NCBI GenBank assembly: GCA_001725945.1
Contig: LRMT01000033.1
Span: 1 to 64,000 of the forward strand
DNA from: Cupriavidus sp. UYMMa02A
Lineage (GTDB): Bacteria; Pseudomonadota; Gammaproteobacteria; Burkholderiales; Burkholderiaceae
DNA: 64,000 bases
Direction of reading: 5' to 3'
Position numbers and translations under genes: made by a program. A model generated the notes under the pieces. It did no database searches. It was not told the DNA's origin and saw only the letters and a list, made by a program, of their open reading frames with translations. Numbering within the stretch: position 1 is the stretch's first letter; every line of letters begins with the position of its first letter. This document shows positions 8,668 through 17,908 of this stretch, piece by piece.

Positions 8668-9462
8668 TCAGCCCTGCCCGAAGATCGCCTTCACATCGGG
8701 CACTTCCTCCGCCCGCATCGCCTGTTCCACCACGCGCCGCTCGATGTCGTCGAGGTGCGCGGTGATCATGTCGATGGTGGCCTGTATGCGGTCCGTCTGC
8801 AGCGCCGCGACGAGTTCGCGGTGCTCGGTCGGCGCGCACTCGATGAATTCCGCGGGATCGTACAAGGCCTTATATAGCTCGGTCTTCGCGATCAGCCGCT
8901 GCACGAACGCGAGCAGGTCGGCGCTGCCAACCATGTCGGTAAGCAGCGCGTGAAAGCCGCCCGCGAGGCGAACGGAGGCTTCGCGCTGCTGGCCATGAAA
9001 CGCCGCTTCCTCGGCCTCCACGTGCTGCGTCAGCCGCGCAACCTGCTCATCCGACAGCCTTCCGCACAGCGTTGCGACGATGCCTGCCTCGACGGCGCGC
9101 CGGGCACTGTAGACCTGGCGGATGTCCTCCACCGACGGCCGCGGCACGAACGCGCCGCGGTTCGGCTCCAGGTCGAGCTTGCCTTCCGCACCCAGCCGCG
9201 CAAGCACCTTGCGCACGGCCCCGCGTGTGCAGCCGAACGCTTCCGCCAGGTTGCGCTCGCGCAGCGGCATGCCCGGCCGCAGCTTGCCAGCCAGCAGCGC
9301 GGCGCAAATGGCCGCATGAACGCGCTCTTCGACGCCGGCCTCTGCAAGCGCATCGAGACCTGCCTCCTTGCAGGGGGCGCGGCATTCGTGTGACGGTCGG
9401 GCAACGTGGGCATACGGGAAGGCGGACTGCCGGACAGGCGGAAAAGGGCGGGATGGAGCCAT
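8668..9462 (-). CDS. GntR-family regulator, FCD subfamily
   Basis: Intact frame. The winged helix reads HAAICAALLAGKLRPGMPLR, then RNLAEAFGCTRGAVRKVLARLGAEGKL, then LEPNRGAFVPRPS. The all-helical FCD effector domain follows, with the Asp/His metal-ligand pattern around GGFHALLTDMVGS and PTEHRELVAAL. The start is uncertain: ATG codons at 9462 and 9492 both give a longer N-terminus than usual, and a GTG further in is possible. Two TGGTYAACCA palindromes lie between this gene and the divergent symporter operon, so it probably represses that operon and itself until a small carboxylated ligand binds. Confidence 0.86.
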   Translation of the reverse strand: MAPSRPFPPVRQSAFPYAHVARPSHECRAPCKEAGLDALAEAGVEERVHAAICAALLAGKLRPGMPLRERNLAEAFGCTRGAVRKVLARLGAEGKLDLEPNRGAFVPRPSVEDIRQVYSARRAVEAGIVATLCGRLSDEQVARLTQHVEAEEAAFHGQQREASVRLAGGFHALLTDMVGSADLLAFVQRLIAKTELYKALYDPAEFIECAPTEHRELVAALQTDRIQATIDMITAHLDDIERRVVEQAMRAEEVPDVKAIFGQG

Positions 9463-9528
9463 TGTATGGCATGAACGACATGGATTATCCATTGGTCACC
9501 CATTTCCACGGGTAATCACTAACCACGA

Positions 9529-9562
9529 TGGTCAACCAAACGTCCTAGACTTGGTTAACCAA
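9529..9562. promoter_or_regulatory. Tandem GntR operators
   Basis: TGGTCAACCA (9529-9538) and TTGGTTAACCAA (9551-9562) share the core TGGTYAACCA with centres 23 bases apart, so they face roughly the same side of the helix. They match the palindrome style known for FCD-type GntR repressors. They lie in the divergent region between the GntR gene and the symporter operon. Confidence 0.78.
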
Positions 9563-9584
9563 ATCAACCGACGGAGGAGACACC

Positions 9585-9806
9585 GTGAAACCCATCCATT
9601 GGCTCGCGGCATTGCCGCTGGCAGCCATCTACAGCGGAGGCCTGATCGCCGGGCACGTTCATGGCCTCGTCCTCGGTCTGCCCTTCCTGCTGGCCTGGAA
9701 CGGTGCATGGGCGGTCCTGACGTCCGTGATCATGGCCGTAATGTTCCGCCACGACGGCAGCAACGCCGACAGCAATGACGGCACTTGTCGCGAGGAGCAG
9801 GCATGA
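9585..9806 (+). CDS. DUF3311-type small membrane protein
   Basis: A 73-residue protein with two hydrophobic segments (about residues 7-24 and 29-53). It starts at an ATG 22 bases after the second operator, with GGAGGAGA as ribosome-binding site. Small DUF3311 proteins are typically encoded directly before sodium:solute symporters, as here, and are thought to assist or regulate the transporter. Its stop overlaps the start of the symporter (ATGA at 9803-9806), so the two are translated together. Confidence 0.8.
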   Translation: MKPIHWLAALPLAAIYSGGLIAGHVHGLVLGLPFLLAWNGAWAVLTSVIMAVMFRHDGSNADSNDGTCREEQA

Positions 9807-11280
9807 ACAGCGCACTTCTCGTAATCGGCCTCTTCCTCGCCTTTGCCCTCTTTGTCGGCATTCGCGCGAAAGGCGGCCGAACCATGACCCTCGAACAGTG
9901 GTCGGTCGGCGGCCGCGGCTTCGGCACCGTGCTGGTGTTCTTGCTGATGGCCGGCGAGTCGTTCTCCACCACAATCTTCCTCGGCGCGAGCGGATGGGCG
10001 TACAGCAAGGGGCCGCCCGTCTTCTATATCCTGGCCTATGGCTGCATGGCTTACCTGCTCGGCTACTGGATCCTCCCCGCCGTGTGGCGCTATGCCACCA
10101 CGCACAAGCTCGTGTCGTTTTCCGACTACTTCGCCACGAAATACGACAGCCGCGCGCTCGGCGTGCTGGTGTCGCTGGTGGCCGTGCTCGGCATGGCGTC
10201 GCTGCTGATCATCCAGCTCCGCGGCCTCGGCATCATCGTGTCGGAAGCCTCGTACGGCTCCATCTCCGAGCCGGTGGCGGTCTGGGGCGGCGCGCTGGCG
10301 ATGGTCTGCTACATCCTGGTCTCGGGCATCCATGGCTCGGCCAGCATCGCGATCTTCAAGGACATCCTGATCGTCTCGCTGGCTGTATTCCTCGGCATCT
10401 ATCTGCCGCTGCACTATTACGGCGGCTACGGCGCGATGTTCCAGGCCATCGAGGCGGCGAAGCCCGGCTTCCTGCAGATGCCGGCAGAGGGACTCAACCT
10501 GTCCTGGTACAACTCGACGATCCTGCTAACCATGCTCGGCTACTTCCTGTACCCGCACGTCTTCATCTCGGTCTACTCCGCGACGAGCGCGAAGGCAGTG
10601 CGCAGGAACGCGGTGGTCATGCCGCTCTACCAGCTCGTGATCGCCTTCATGTTCCTCGTCGGCTTCGCCGCGATCCTGAAGGTGCCGGGGCTGCAGGCGC
10701 GGATTCCGATCTCGCGCTGCTGCGGCTCGCCGGGCAGACCTTCGATCCGTGGTTCATTGGCGTCATCGGTGGTGCCGGCATCCTGACCGCTCTGGTGCCC
10801 GGCTCGACAATCCTGCTGAGCGCCTCGACGCTCATCGCCAAGAACGTCTACCAGCAGGGCTTTGCCCCCCACGCGACGGAGCGCCAGATCACTCTGATCG
10901 CGAAGTCCGTGCTGCCGCTGTTCGCGCTGCTGGCGGTCTACTTCGTGCTGCGAGGCGGCGCGACGTTCGTGGCGCTGGCGTTGTTCGCGTCGAGCCTGCT
11001 GACGCAGCTCTTCCCATCGTTCTTCTTTAGCCTGCTGCCGCGGCGCTTCGGCAACAAGTACGCGGCGGTCGCCGGCATCTTCGCCGGCGGCGCGGTGCTC
11101 GGCGCCATCACGCTGTCGGGCAAGGGGCTCGCGGCGTGGCTGCCCGGGTGGCCGCTGGCCGTTCAGTCGCTCAATCCCGGGCTGGTGGCGCTTGCCATCA
11201 ACCTGGCTGTGTTCCTGGCCGTCGGCACGCTCACGCAAAACCGGGCCACGGTCCCGGCGGCACGGGCACTTTCGACCTGA
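9803..11280 (+). CDS. Sodium:solute symporter (SSS family; one frameshift)
   Basis: Large membrane protein of about 492 residues with around 13 hydrophobic segments. Family features include the early MTLEQWSVGGRGFGTVLVFL, then GESFSTTIFLGASGWAYSKG, and a later sodium-site region in TALVPGSTILLSASTLIAKN. The frame breaks near 10705 and one base reconnects GLQARI to ADSDLALLRLAGQTFDPWF. Coupled to the DUF3311 gene before it and 19 bases from the amidohydrolase gene after it. It probably imports the substrate hydrolysed by that enzyme. It is under the GntR operators. Confidence 0.86.
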
Positions 11281-11299
11281 TCCATTCACGAGGCATGCA

Positions 11300-12484
11300 A
11301 TGAGTCATCTGCTGGTTCGCAATGTCCGGCTCGCCGCCGGCAACGCGGCAGACATCCTGATCGCCAACGGCGAGTTCGTACGTATCGGCGCCGGTCTCGA
11401 AGCCCCGGCCGGCTGCGCGATCGAGGACGGCGGCGGCGCGCTGGCGTTGCCCGGCCTCGTCGAGGCGCATACCCACCTCGACAAGACCCTGTGGGGCATG
11501 CCGTGGTATCGCAACGAGGTCGGCCCCGACCTGACCGACCGCATCGACAACGAGCGCCGCTGGCGCGCGGCCACCGGCCACGATGCGCGCGCGCAATCGC
11601 TGGTGCTGGCGCGCGCTTTCCTCGCGGCCGGCACCACGCGGCTGCGTACCCATGTCGACATCGACACCGACGCAGGCCTGCGCCACCTGCACGGCGTGCT
11701 TGCCACCCGCGAAGCGCTGGCCGCGCAGATGGAAATGCAGATCGTCGCGTTTCCGCAGTCTGGCGTGCTCGGCCGGCCCGGCACGGAAGCGCTGCTGGAC
11801 GAAGCGCTGCGCAGCGGCGCCGACATCCTCGGCGGCCTCGACCCATGCGCCATTGAAGGCGATCCCGTGCGCGCGCTCGATGTGCTGTTCGCGCTGGCCC
11901 ATCGCCACGGCCGCCCGCTCGACATCCACCTGCATGAGCCCGGCAGCATGGGGGCCTATTCACTGGACCTGATCCTTGAGCGCACCGCCGCGCTTGGCAT
12001 GCGCGGCATGGTCACGGTCAGCCATGCGTTCTGCCTGGGCGACATCGCCGAGCGCGAGCGCGACGGGTTGCTGCGGCGGATCGCCGACCTCGACGTGGTC
12101 ATCGTCACCACCGCGCCGCCGTCACGCCCCGTACCCCCGGTCGCCGCGTGCCGCGCGGCAGGCGTGCGCATCGTCGGCGGCAACGACGGCATTCGCGATA
12201 CCTGGACGCCGTACGGCTCTCCCGACATGCTCGAGCGCGCCATGCTGATCGGCCTGCGCAACAACTTCCGGCGCGACGACGAAATCGCGGTCGCGCTCGA
12301 TTGCGTGACCCATGCCGCGGCAGCGGCCTGCGGCTTCCAGCGCTATGGCCTGGGACCGGGTGACCGCGCGGATCTCGTCCTCGTGCAGGCGCAGACGGTG
12401 GCCGAGGCGGTCGTGGCGCGGCCCGTGCGACACCTGGTGGTATCGGCCGGCCACATCGTGGCGCGCAACGGCGTGCCGGCGTGA
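11300..12484 (+). CDS. Cytosine-deaminase-like amidohydrolase
   Basis: Intact protein of 394 residues. Metal ligands appear in VEAHTHLDKTLWG (about residues 54-66). Downstream motifs are LRTHVDID, the barrel histidine in LDIHLHEPGS, TVSHAFCLGD, and the catalytic Asp in VGGNDGIRDTWTPYG. The set, including HLDK and NDGIRD, matches the CodA/N-isopropylammelide-type branch rather than dihydroorotase. It ends with a GTGA overlap with the next gene. It likely deaminates or opens a nitrogen heterocycle imported by the symporter. The substrate is unknown. Confidence 0.87.
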   Translation: MSHLLVRNVRLAAGNAADILIANGEFVRIGAGLEAPAGCAIEDGGGALALPGLVEAHTHLDKTLWGMPWYRNEVGPDLTDRIDNERRWRAATGHDARAQSLVLARAFLAAGTTRLRTHVDIDTDAGLRHLHGVLATREALAAQMEMQIVAFPQSGVLGRPGTEALLDEALRSGADILGGLDPCAIEGDPVRALDVLFALAHRHGRPLDIHLHEPGSMGAYSLDLILERTAALGMRGMVTVSHAFCLGDIAERERDGLLRRIADLDVVIVTTAPPSRPVPPVAACRAAGVRIVGGNDGIRDTWTPYGSPDMLERAMLIGLRNNFRRDDEIAVALDCVTHAAAAACGFQRYGLGPGDRADLVLVQAQTVAEAVVARPVRHLVVSAGHIVARNGVPA

Positions 12485-13711
12485 GCGCATCCACCGCCCC
12501 GCATCGCGCGCAACCGGGTTGCTGGCCGCGATCCTGCTGGTCGGCCTTACGCTGCGCCCCGCGCTGACGTCCGTCAGCCCGCTGCTGACAGCGATCCGCG
12601 ACGCCACCGGCATGAGCTACCCGCTCGCGTCGATGCTGACGGTTCTCCCAGTGCTGACGATGGGTGGCTTCGCGCTGCTCGCCGGACCGGCGCTCGGGCG
12701 CTGGCTCGGCGAGCGGCATGGCATCGCGGCAGGTCTGCTCGTCATCGGGCTGGCCTGCGCCATGCGATTTGTCGTGACGGACACGGCCTGGCTCATCGCG
12801 ACCGCCGGCGTGGCGGGCTGTGGCATCGCCGTGATCCAGGCGTTGATGCCTGGCGTGATCAAGCAGCACTACGCAGCGCGCACGGCCACTGCGATGGGCT
12901 TCTATTCGGCCGCCATCATGGGCGGCGGCGGCCTCGGCGCCGCCTTCAGTCCGTGGATCGCGCACTGCTTCCACAACTGGCACGCGGGCCTCGGCGCCTG
13001 GAGCGCCATCGCCGCCGCAGGCCTGTTGCTGTGGTGGCGATCGCCGCGACCCGCCATGAGCCGGCGCGATACCACGGCGGCACCGGTATCCATGCGCGCA
13101 TTCTTGCGCCTGCCCCGTGCACGGCGTTGGCGCTGTACTTCGGCATGATCAACAGCGTCTACGCGAGCATGGTCGCGTGGCTCCCGTCCTTCTACATGCA
13201 GCACGGCCGTGACGCGCAGGCCAGCGGCGCCTTGCTCGCCTGCATGACCGCGTGCCAGGTCATGGCCGCGCTCGCGCTGCCCTGGCTGGCCCGCCGCAAT
13301 CCCGATCGGCGGCGCTGGCTCACGCTGGGCATGGCGCTGATGCTGGCCGGCATTCTGGGGCTGATCATCAGCCGATGCGCGGCGCCGTGGCATGGGTCAG
13401 CGCCGTCGGGCTCGGGCTGGGCGGCACGTTCGCGCTGAGCCTGATCCTGACGCTCGATCACCTCGATCATCCCGAAAGCGCAGGACAGCTCGGCGCGTTC
13501 GTGCAAGGCGCCGGCTTCAGTGGCGCGCGCGTCGCCATTTGCCACCGGATGGATTCTCGACCTCTGCGGCAGCTTCACGCCAGCGTGGATCGTGCTTGCG
13601 CTCGGCATGGCGGTGCTGATGGTGATGACGTGGCGCTTTGCCCCGGAGGGGTATCGCAGGGCCATGAGCGAGCCATCCGGTGCGAATGTCCTTGAGCCGG
13701 TATCGCCGTGA
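12481..13711 (+). CDS. CynX/NimT-type MFS transporter (about four frameshifts)
   Basis: The protein is about 410 residues long after repair, with 12 expected membrane spans. The first span region LLVGLTLRPALTSVSPLL and the loop RDATGMSYPLASMLTVLPVL are typical of the cyanate-transporter-like MFS branch. The second half begins ALYFGMINSVYASMVAWLPS. Frame breaks occur near 12515, 13110, 13375 and 13540. The GTG start at 12481 overlaps the amidohydrolase stop. Placed last in the GntR-controlled operon, it may export a product such as cyanate, or take up a related nitrogen compound; this is inference. Confidence 0.78.
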
Positions 13712-13936
13712 GGGACAACTGCTACGCCTGCCATCAACCCGCACCAATTCACCGAGGGTGGTAGGGAATCTGTCGAGCTACCTCATTCACAATGATTCGC
13801 TGACACAGTACGCGCATTGGTGTTGTTTCGTCCTGCTCTCAACGATCTGAGAGTCTGAAGATTGATTTCGCGATAAATATTCCGGCCGGCCAGCCCCCTC
13901 CCCGGCCACCGCCCCCACCCGACATAACCCCACCCA
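13712..13936. other. Intergenic region without a recognised gene
   Basis: After the transporter stop there are about 225 bases with no open frame I can support and no strong hairpin. A compound operator (13937-13978) and a decayed receptor gene follow. Confidence 0.45.
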
Positions 13937-13978
13937 CGATACATGCCCGGTATCGGCCGAGACAGCGAATGTATTTCC
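13937..13978 (+). promoter_or_regulatory. Compound operator, copy A
   Basis: CGATAC-N7-GTATCG is followed by a second element ending ATGTATTTCC. Read toward the downstream gene it aligns with copy B (14410-14454) and copy C (24341-24384). This copy is the most diverged of the three. It stands in front of the decayed Bug receptor at 14083-14321, so it is probably the remnant of that gene's promoter. Confidence 0.62.
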
Positions 13979-14082
13979 GCTGCGGCGCCGCCGGCCATAG
14001 CATTGACCGACGCGCGCTCCGTCAGCGCGGACATGCAACCCGGACGAAATCCAAAGAGGCTCATGACGTGGATGTGTTTGGC

Positions 14083-14321
14083 GCGGCGACGATGTCGGAG
14101 CGGCTCAAGCAACCGTTCGCGGTCGATAATCGCCCGGGCGCCAATAGCTTCATCGCTGCCAAGGCGGTTTCCAGTGCGTCGCCCGACGGCTATGCCCTGT
14201 GGCTGAGCAACATGCGGCACCATCTATCCGGCAGGCCCGGACGAACTCCGGACCTTCCAGGCGGCCAAGTCCGAGCGCTCGCGCAACATTGTCAAGACCG
14301 CCAACATTCCCCCGCGAATAG
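14083..14321 (+). pseudogene. Remnant of a Bug/TctC solute-receptor gene
   Basis: Two pieces survive. The first (14083-14211) encodes SERLKQPFAVDNRPGANSFI and then SPDGYALWLSN, matching the region after the signal peptide of Bug receptors (compare the VENRPGANGFIGA and APDGYTL stretches of the gene at 14534). The second (14222-14320) encodes IYPAGPDELRTFQAAKSERS and then RNIVKTANI, matching the Bug C-terminus (compare VYPGGPQELRQFQLAEITRT). About 200 internal residues are missing, along with the signal peptide. This is a genuine internal deletion, unlike the one-base breaks elsewhere. Confidence 0.8.
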
Positions 14322-14409
14322 TGCCGCCGTCCGCGTTTCCGGCAAGGGCATCCACACCTGGCACGCGCAGCATCCACTGCTGCGCACCCCGCGCTGCGGC
14401 TGTGGGCAC

Positions 14410-14454
14410 CCGATACGGCCCATGTATTGACTGACATACCGAAAGTATTTTTCC
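14410..14454 (+). promoter_or_regulatory. Compound operator, copy B
   Basis: The site contains CCGATACGGCCCATGTATTG followed by ATACCGAAAGTATTT. Over about 40 bases it is nearly the same as copy C at 24341-24384 when both are read toward their gene. It lies about 80 bases before the start of the Bug receptor at 14534, as expected for transcriptional control of that operon. Confidence 0.74.
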
Positions 14455-14533
14455 GATTGCCCCGGCGTCAGTAGCATCGGTCGTGCCGTCCGGAACGGAC
14501 AGCACACATAACGACACCCAGCAAGGAGACAAG

Positions 14534-15522
14534 ATGGCAACTGACGTCATGAGGCGGCGCCTGATGCTGGCTGCGCTCGCGCTGTGCGCGCTGCCCGCCG
14601 CGGCACAGACCGCACCGACCGCACAGACCGACTACCCGGCCCATCCGGTCAAGATCATGGTCTCGCTGCCGCCCGGCAGTGGCGCGGATTCGACGGCACG
14701 CTTCATCGCGCAGCAGCTTGCGACGACGCTGGGCCAGCCGTTCGTGGTCGAGAACCGCCCCGGTGCGAATGGCTTCATCGGCGCACGCGCCGCCGCCGAG
14801 GCCGCGCCGGATGGCTACACGCTCTTCGTCGCAGCAACTCGACCATGGTGACCAATGCAGCCCTGTTCAAGAGCCTGCCCTATGACCCGGTGAAGGACTT
14901 TGTGCCGGTGGAACGGCTCGCGCGCTTCGCGATGGTCGTCGTGGTGCCGGCCGGCTCGCCCTACAAATCGCTCGGCGACCTGGTTACCGCCATGCGCAAT
15001 GCCCCGGGCAAGCTCAACTACGCCAGCGGCAGCGCGGGCTACCAGGTCTATACCGAAATGCTCCATGAGCGCTTCCACGTGCAGGGCAATGCGATTGCCT
15101 ACAAGGGGACGGCGCCGGCCATGACAGACGTCGCCGCAGGCAATGTCGACTACGCGATCGGCGAGATCAGCGCGGTATTGCCGCTGATCCGCGCGGGTCG
15201 CATGCGCGCGCTCGCCGTGACCGACGCGCAGCGGCTCAAGGATCTTCCCCAAGTCCCCACCGTCGCGGAAAGCGGCGCGCCGGGCTTCGATGTGTCCGCC
15301 TGGACCGGCGTCTTCGCACCCGCGCGCGTGCCGGAGGCCATCGTCAGGAAGCTGTCGGCGGCCGTACGCGCGGCCATGCAGCAGCCCGACAGCGCGAAGT
15401 TCATCACCGGGCTTGGCGGCTCGGTCTATCCGGGCGGTCCGCAGGAACTGCGCCAGTTCCAGCTTGCCGAGATCACTCGCACACGCGACATCGTCAAGCG
15501 CGCCGCCATTCCGGTCGAATGA
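14534..15522 (+). CDS. Bug/TctC-family periplasmic solute receptor (one frameshift)
   Basis: About 329 residues with a cleavable signal peptide (MRRRLMLAALALCALPAAAQ near residues 6-25). Bug family motifs follow: YPAHPVKIMVSLPPGSGADS, VVENRPGANGFIGARAAAEA, SLPYDPVKDFVPVERLA, and the C-terminal PGGPQELRQFQLAEITRTRD. Bug receptors bind small carboxylates in the periplasm. One base is missing near 14840 (restores AANSTMVT). ATG at 14534 with AAGGAGA spaced correctly upstream. It begins an operon with the racemase/CoA-transferase and hydratase genes, downstream of compound operator B. Confidence 0.88.
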
Positions 15523-15545
15523 CCGCCCGAACCGACAGGACCCCT

Positions 15546-16714
15546 ATGCAGACAGAACAACGGAAAGGCCCGCTGGCCGGCGTCCGCGTACTCGAACTGG
15601 CAGGCATCGGCCCGGGCCCGCTGGCCGGCATGATGCTGGCCGACATGGGCGCCGAGGTGCTGCGCATCGAACGCCCCGGCGAGACCGATCTCGGCGTGAA
15701 GCGCGAGCGCCGCTACGACTTGATGCTGCGCGGCCGCAAGTCGATTGCGCTTGACCTGAAGGACCCGCAGGCCGTGGCCGCCGTGCTGGACCTGGTGGCA
15801 TCGGCCGATGCGCTGATCGAGGGCTTCCGCCCCGGCGTGATGGAGCGGCTCGGCCTGGGCCCGGATGCATGCCTCGCGCGCAACCCGCGACTGGTCTTTG
15901 GCCGTGTCACCGGCTGGGGCCAGACCGGACCGCTGGCTCAGAGCGCCGGGCACGACGTCAACTACATCGCCCTGACGGGTGCCCTCAATGCCATCGGCCG
16001 TCGCGGCCAGCCGCCGGCGATTCCGCCTGCCTACCTCGGCGACTTCGCGGGTGGCGGCATGTTCCTGGTCACGGGCGTGCTGGCCGCGCTGATCGAGGCG
16101 GGCAAGTCGGGCAAGGGCCAGTTGGTCGACGCCGCCATCGTCGACGGCGCGGCGGCACTTGGCAGCGTGTTCTTCGGCATGGCGGCGGCCGGCCAGTGGA
16201 ATCCGCAGCGCGGCACCAATGTGCTGGACTCGGGCGCGCATTACTACAACGTCTACGAATGCGAGGACGGCGGCTGGATCTCGGTGGGCCCGATCGAGGC
16301 CCGCTTCTACCGGGACTTTCTCACCCGACTCGGCATCGATCCGGGCAGCCTCGGCGATCAGCTCGATCCCCGAAACTGGCCGGAAGCCAGCGAACGCCTT
16401 GCCGCGGTCTTCCGCACGCGTACGCGCAATGAATGGACCACGCTGTTCGAAGGCACCGATGCCTGCGTCGCGCCCGTGCTCGACTTCACGGAAGCGCCGC
16501 ACCACCCTCACCTGCAGCGCGCGGGACCTTTGTCGAAGTCGACGGCATCATGCAACCCGCACCGGCACCCCGCTTCAGCCGCACACCGTCGGCCACGCCA
16601 GAACCACCGAGCCATCCCGATGTACGCCACTACGCAGAGGCGCTCGACGGGTGGCTCGCGCCCGCACGCATCGCAGACATTCGCGCGCTCGCCGAAAAAG
16701 CCGGCGCCAGCTGA
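15546..16714 (+). CDS. CaiB/BaiF family protein, alpha-methylacyl-CoA racemase type (one frameshift)
   Basis: Family III CoA-transferase fold of about 390 residues. The opening LAGVRVLELAGIGPGPLAGM, then MLADMGAEVLRIERP, and the stretch AGHDVNYIALTGALNAIGR, where His and Asp match the racemase catalytic pair, point to alpha-methylacyl-CoA racemase rather than formyl-CoA transferase. AYLGDFAGGGM follows. The frame changes near 16520 and is reconnected by one base, after which ARGTFVEVDGIMQPAPAPRF completes the protein. I chose the ATG at 15546 because AGGA precedes it; an ATG at 15519 overlaps the receptor stop. It likely epimerises a 2-methyl-branched acyl-CoA for beta-oxidation. Confidence 0.85.
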
Positions 16715-16752
16715 CCGAGCTCTCTCTCCCGGATTTTTCATCGCAATACACC

Positions 16753-17538
16753 ATGAGCCATTTCCTCGATATCCGCCGTGACGGCCCCGTGGCCATCGTC
16801 ACCATGAACCGTCCCGAGACGCGCAACGCGGTCTCCGACGACGACGCCGTTGATGCGCTCGTCGCCATGTGCGACGCCTTCAATCGCGACCACTCCGTGC
16901 GCGTCGTGGTTCTGACGGGCGCGGGCACGGCCTTTTCCTCCGGCGGCAACCTCAAGAGCCTGCGCGCCAAGTTCGGCAGCGAGTCCGGCGAGCCCGTGAT
17001 GGCGCGCTACGCCTACCGCGAAGGCATCCAGCGCCTGCCGTTGGCGCTGGCCAATCTCGAAGTACCGGTGATCGCCGCCGTCAATGGCCCGGCACTCGGC
17101 GCGGGCAACGACCTGGCCTGTACGTGCGATATCCGCATTGCCTCAGAGAATGCCGTGTTCGCGGCCACCTTCGTCAAGCTCGGCCTGATTCCCGGCGACG
17201 GCGGCGCGTGGTTGCTGCCACGCGCGATTGGCGCGTCGCGCGCGGCCGAACTCTGCTTTACCGGCGACACGATCGATGCCACCCAGGCGCTGGAGTACGG
17301 ACTGGTGTCGCGCGTGGTGCCGCACGACGCACTGCTGCCGACGGCGCTCGAACTTGCCCACCGCATCGCGGCCAATCCGGGGCACGCGCTGCGCATGTGC
17401 AAGCGGCTGCTCAAGGAAGCGCAGCATGCCCGCCTGGACACCATTCTCGAAATGTCGGCCGGCTTCCAGGCCCTCGCCCATCACACCGCCGAACATGAAG
17501 CGGCGCTCGATGGCTTCCTGGCACGGATCAAGGGCTGA
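16753..17538 (+). CDS. Enoyl-CoA hydratase/isomerase family protein
   Basis: Intact crotonase of 261 residues. Oxyanion-hole glycines appear in AFSSGGNLKSLRAK (near residue 58) and in NGPALGAGNDLACTCDIRIA. The active-site turn is KLGLIPGDGGAWLLPRAIGA, where the usual glutamate position reads Asp. The C-terminal trimerisation helices end in HEAALDGFLARIKG. It lies 38 bases after the racemase gene in the same operon. It probably hydrates a 2-enoyl-CoA formed from the branched-chain acyl-CoA. Confidence 0.9.
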   Translation: MSHFLDIRRDGPVAIVTMNRPETRNAVSDDDAVDALVAMCDAFNRDHSVRVVVLTGAGTAFSSGGNLKSLRAKFGSESGEPVMARYAYREGIQRLPLALANLEVPVIAAVNGPALGAGNDLACTCDIRIASENAVFAATFVKLGLIPGDGGAWLLPRAIGASRAAELCFTGDTIDATQALEYGLVSRVVPHDALLPTALELAHRIAANPGHALRMCKRLLKEAQHARLDTILEMSAGFQALAHHTAEHEAALDGFLARIKG

Positions 17539-17540
17539 GG

Positions 17541-17760
17541 CGGGCACCAAGGCATTCGCGATAACGCCCTTCATCGGCACCGGCGGCGCGGCGGGCCTGG
17601 GCGAAGCCACTGCCCGCATGCTGGCCGCGGCCGGCAGGTCCTCAAACTGGGCGGTGCTTCGTGCGCTGCGACGTCGCGCGAAGCCGCAGCCGCCGTGAAC
17701 GCCGCGGCCGCCCCGGGCCGACTCGATGGTGCCATCCGGATGCAGCCGAAGTAACGAAGA
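17541..17760 (+). pseudogene. Remnant of a short-chain dehydrogenase (SDR)
   Basis: Frames in this stretch encode GTGGAAGLGEATARMLAAAG, the glycine-rich NAD-binding loop and first helix of SDR enzymes, followed in another frame by AATSREAAAAVNAAAAPGRL, resembling the next helix. No catalytic Tyr-Lys region follows, and LysR regulatory sequence begins soon after. I read this as the N-terminal stump of a 3-hydroxyacyl-CoA dehydrogenase-like SDR that would have fitted this beta-oxidation operon. Confidence 0.55.
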
Positions 17761-17841
17761 CCTCGCATACTTTTGCGCACCCGAGCGGGGCCGGCGACAT
17801 GCCGGTCCCATTGCTTTTGGAGAGGTCTTTGAGGCTCGGTT

Positions 17842-17858
17842 GATATATACGGTATATC
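17842..17858. promoter_or_regulatory. Palindrome upstream of the lysR gene
   Basis: GATATA-N5-TATATC is a 17-base dyad about 50 bases before the LysR start and is much more AT-rich than its surroundings. It is a likely autoregulatory LysR site and promoter element. Confidence 0.55.
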
Positions 17859-17908
17859 GGAGTAGTCTTCAATACAGCGAATTAGACAAAAGCAAATGGA
17901 GTAGAGAC

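Noticed and set aside
13787..14038. Minus-strand frame containing GNTFAVSADTGHV
   Set aside because: It resembles a frame at 24320-24390 only because both contain the same operator DNA; it is not a conserved protein.
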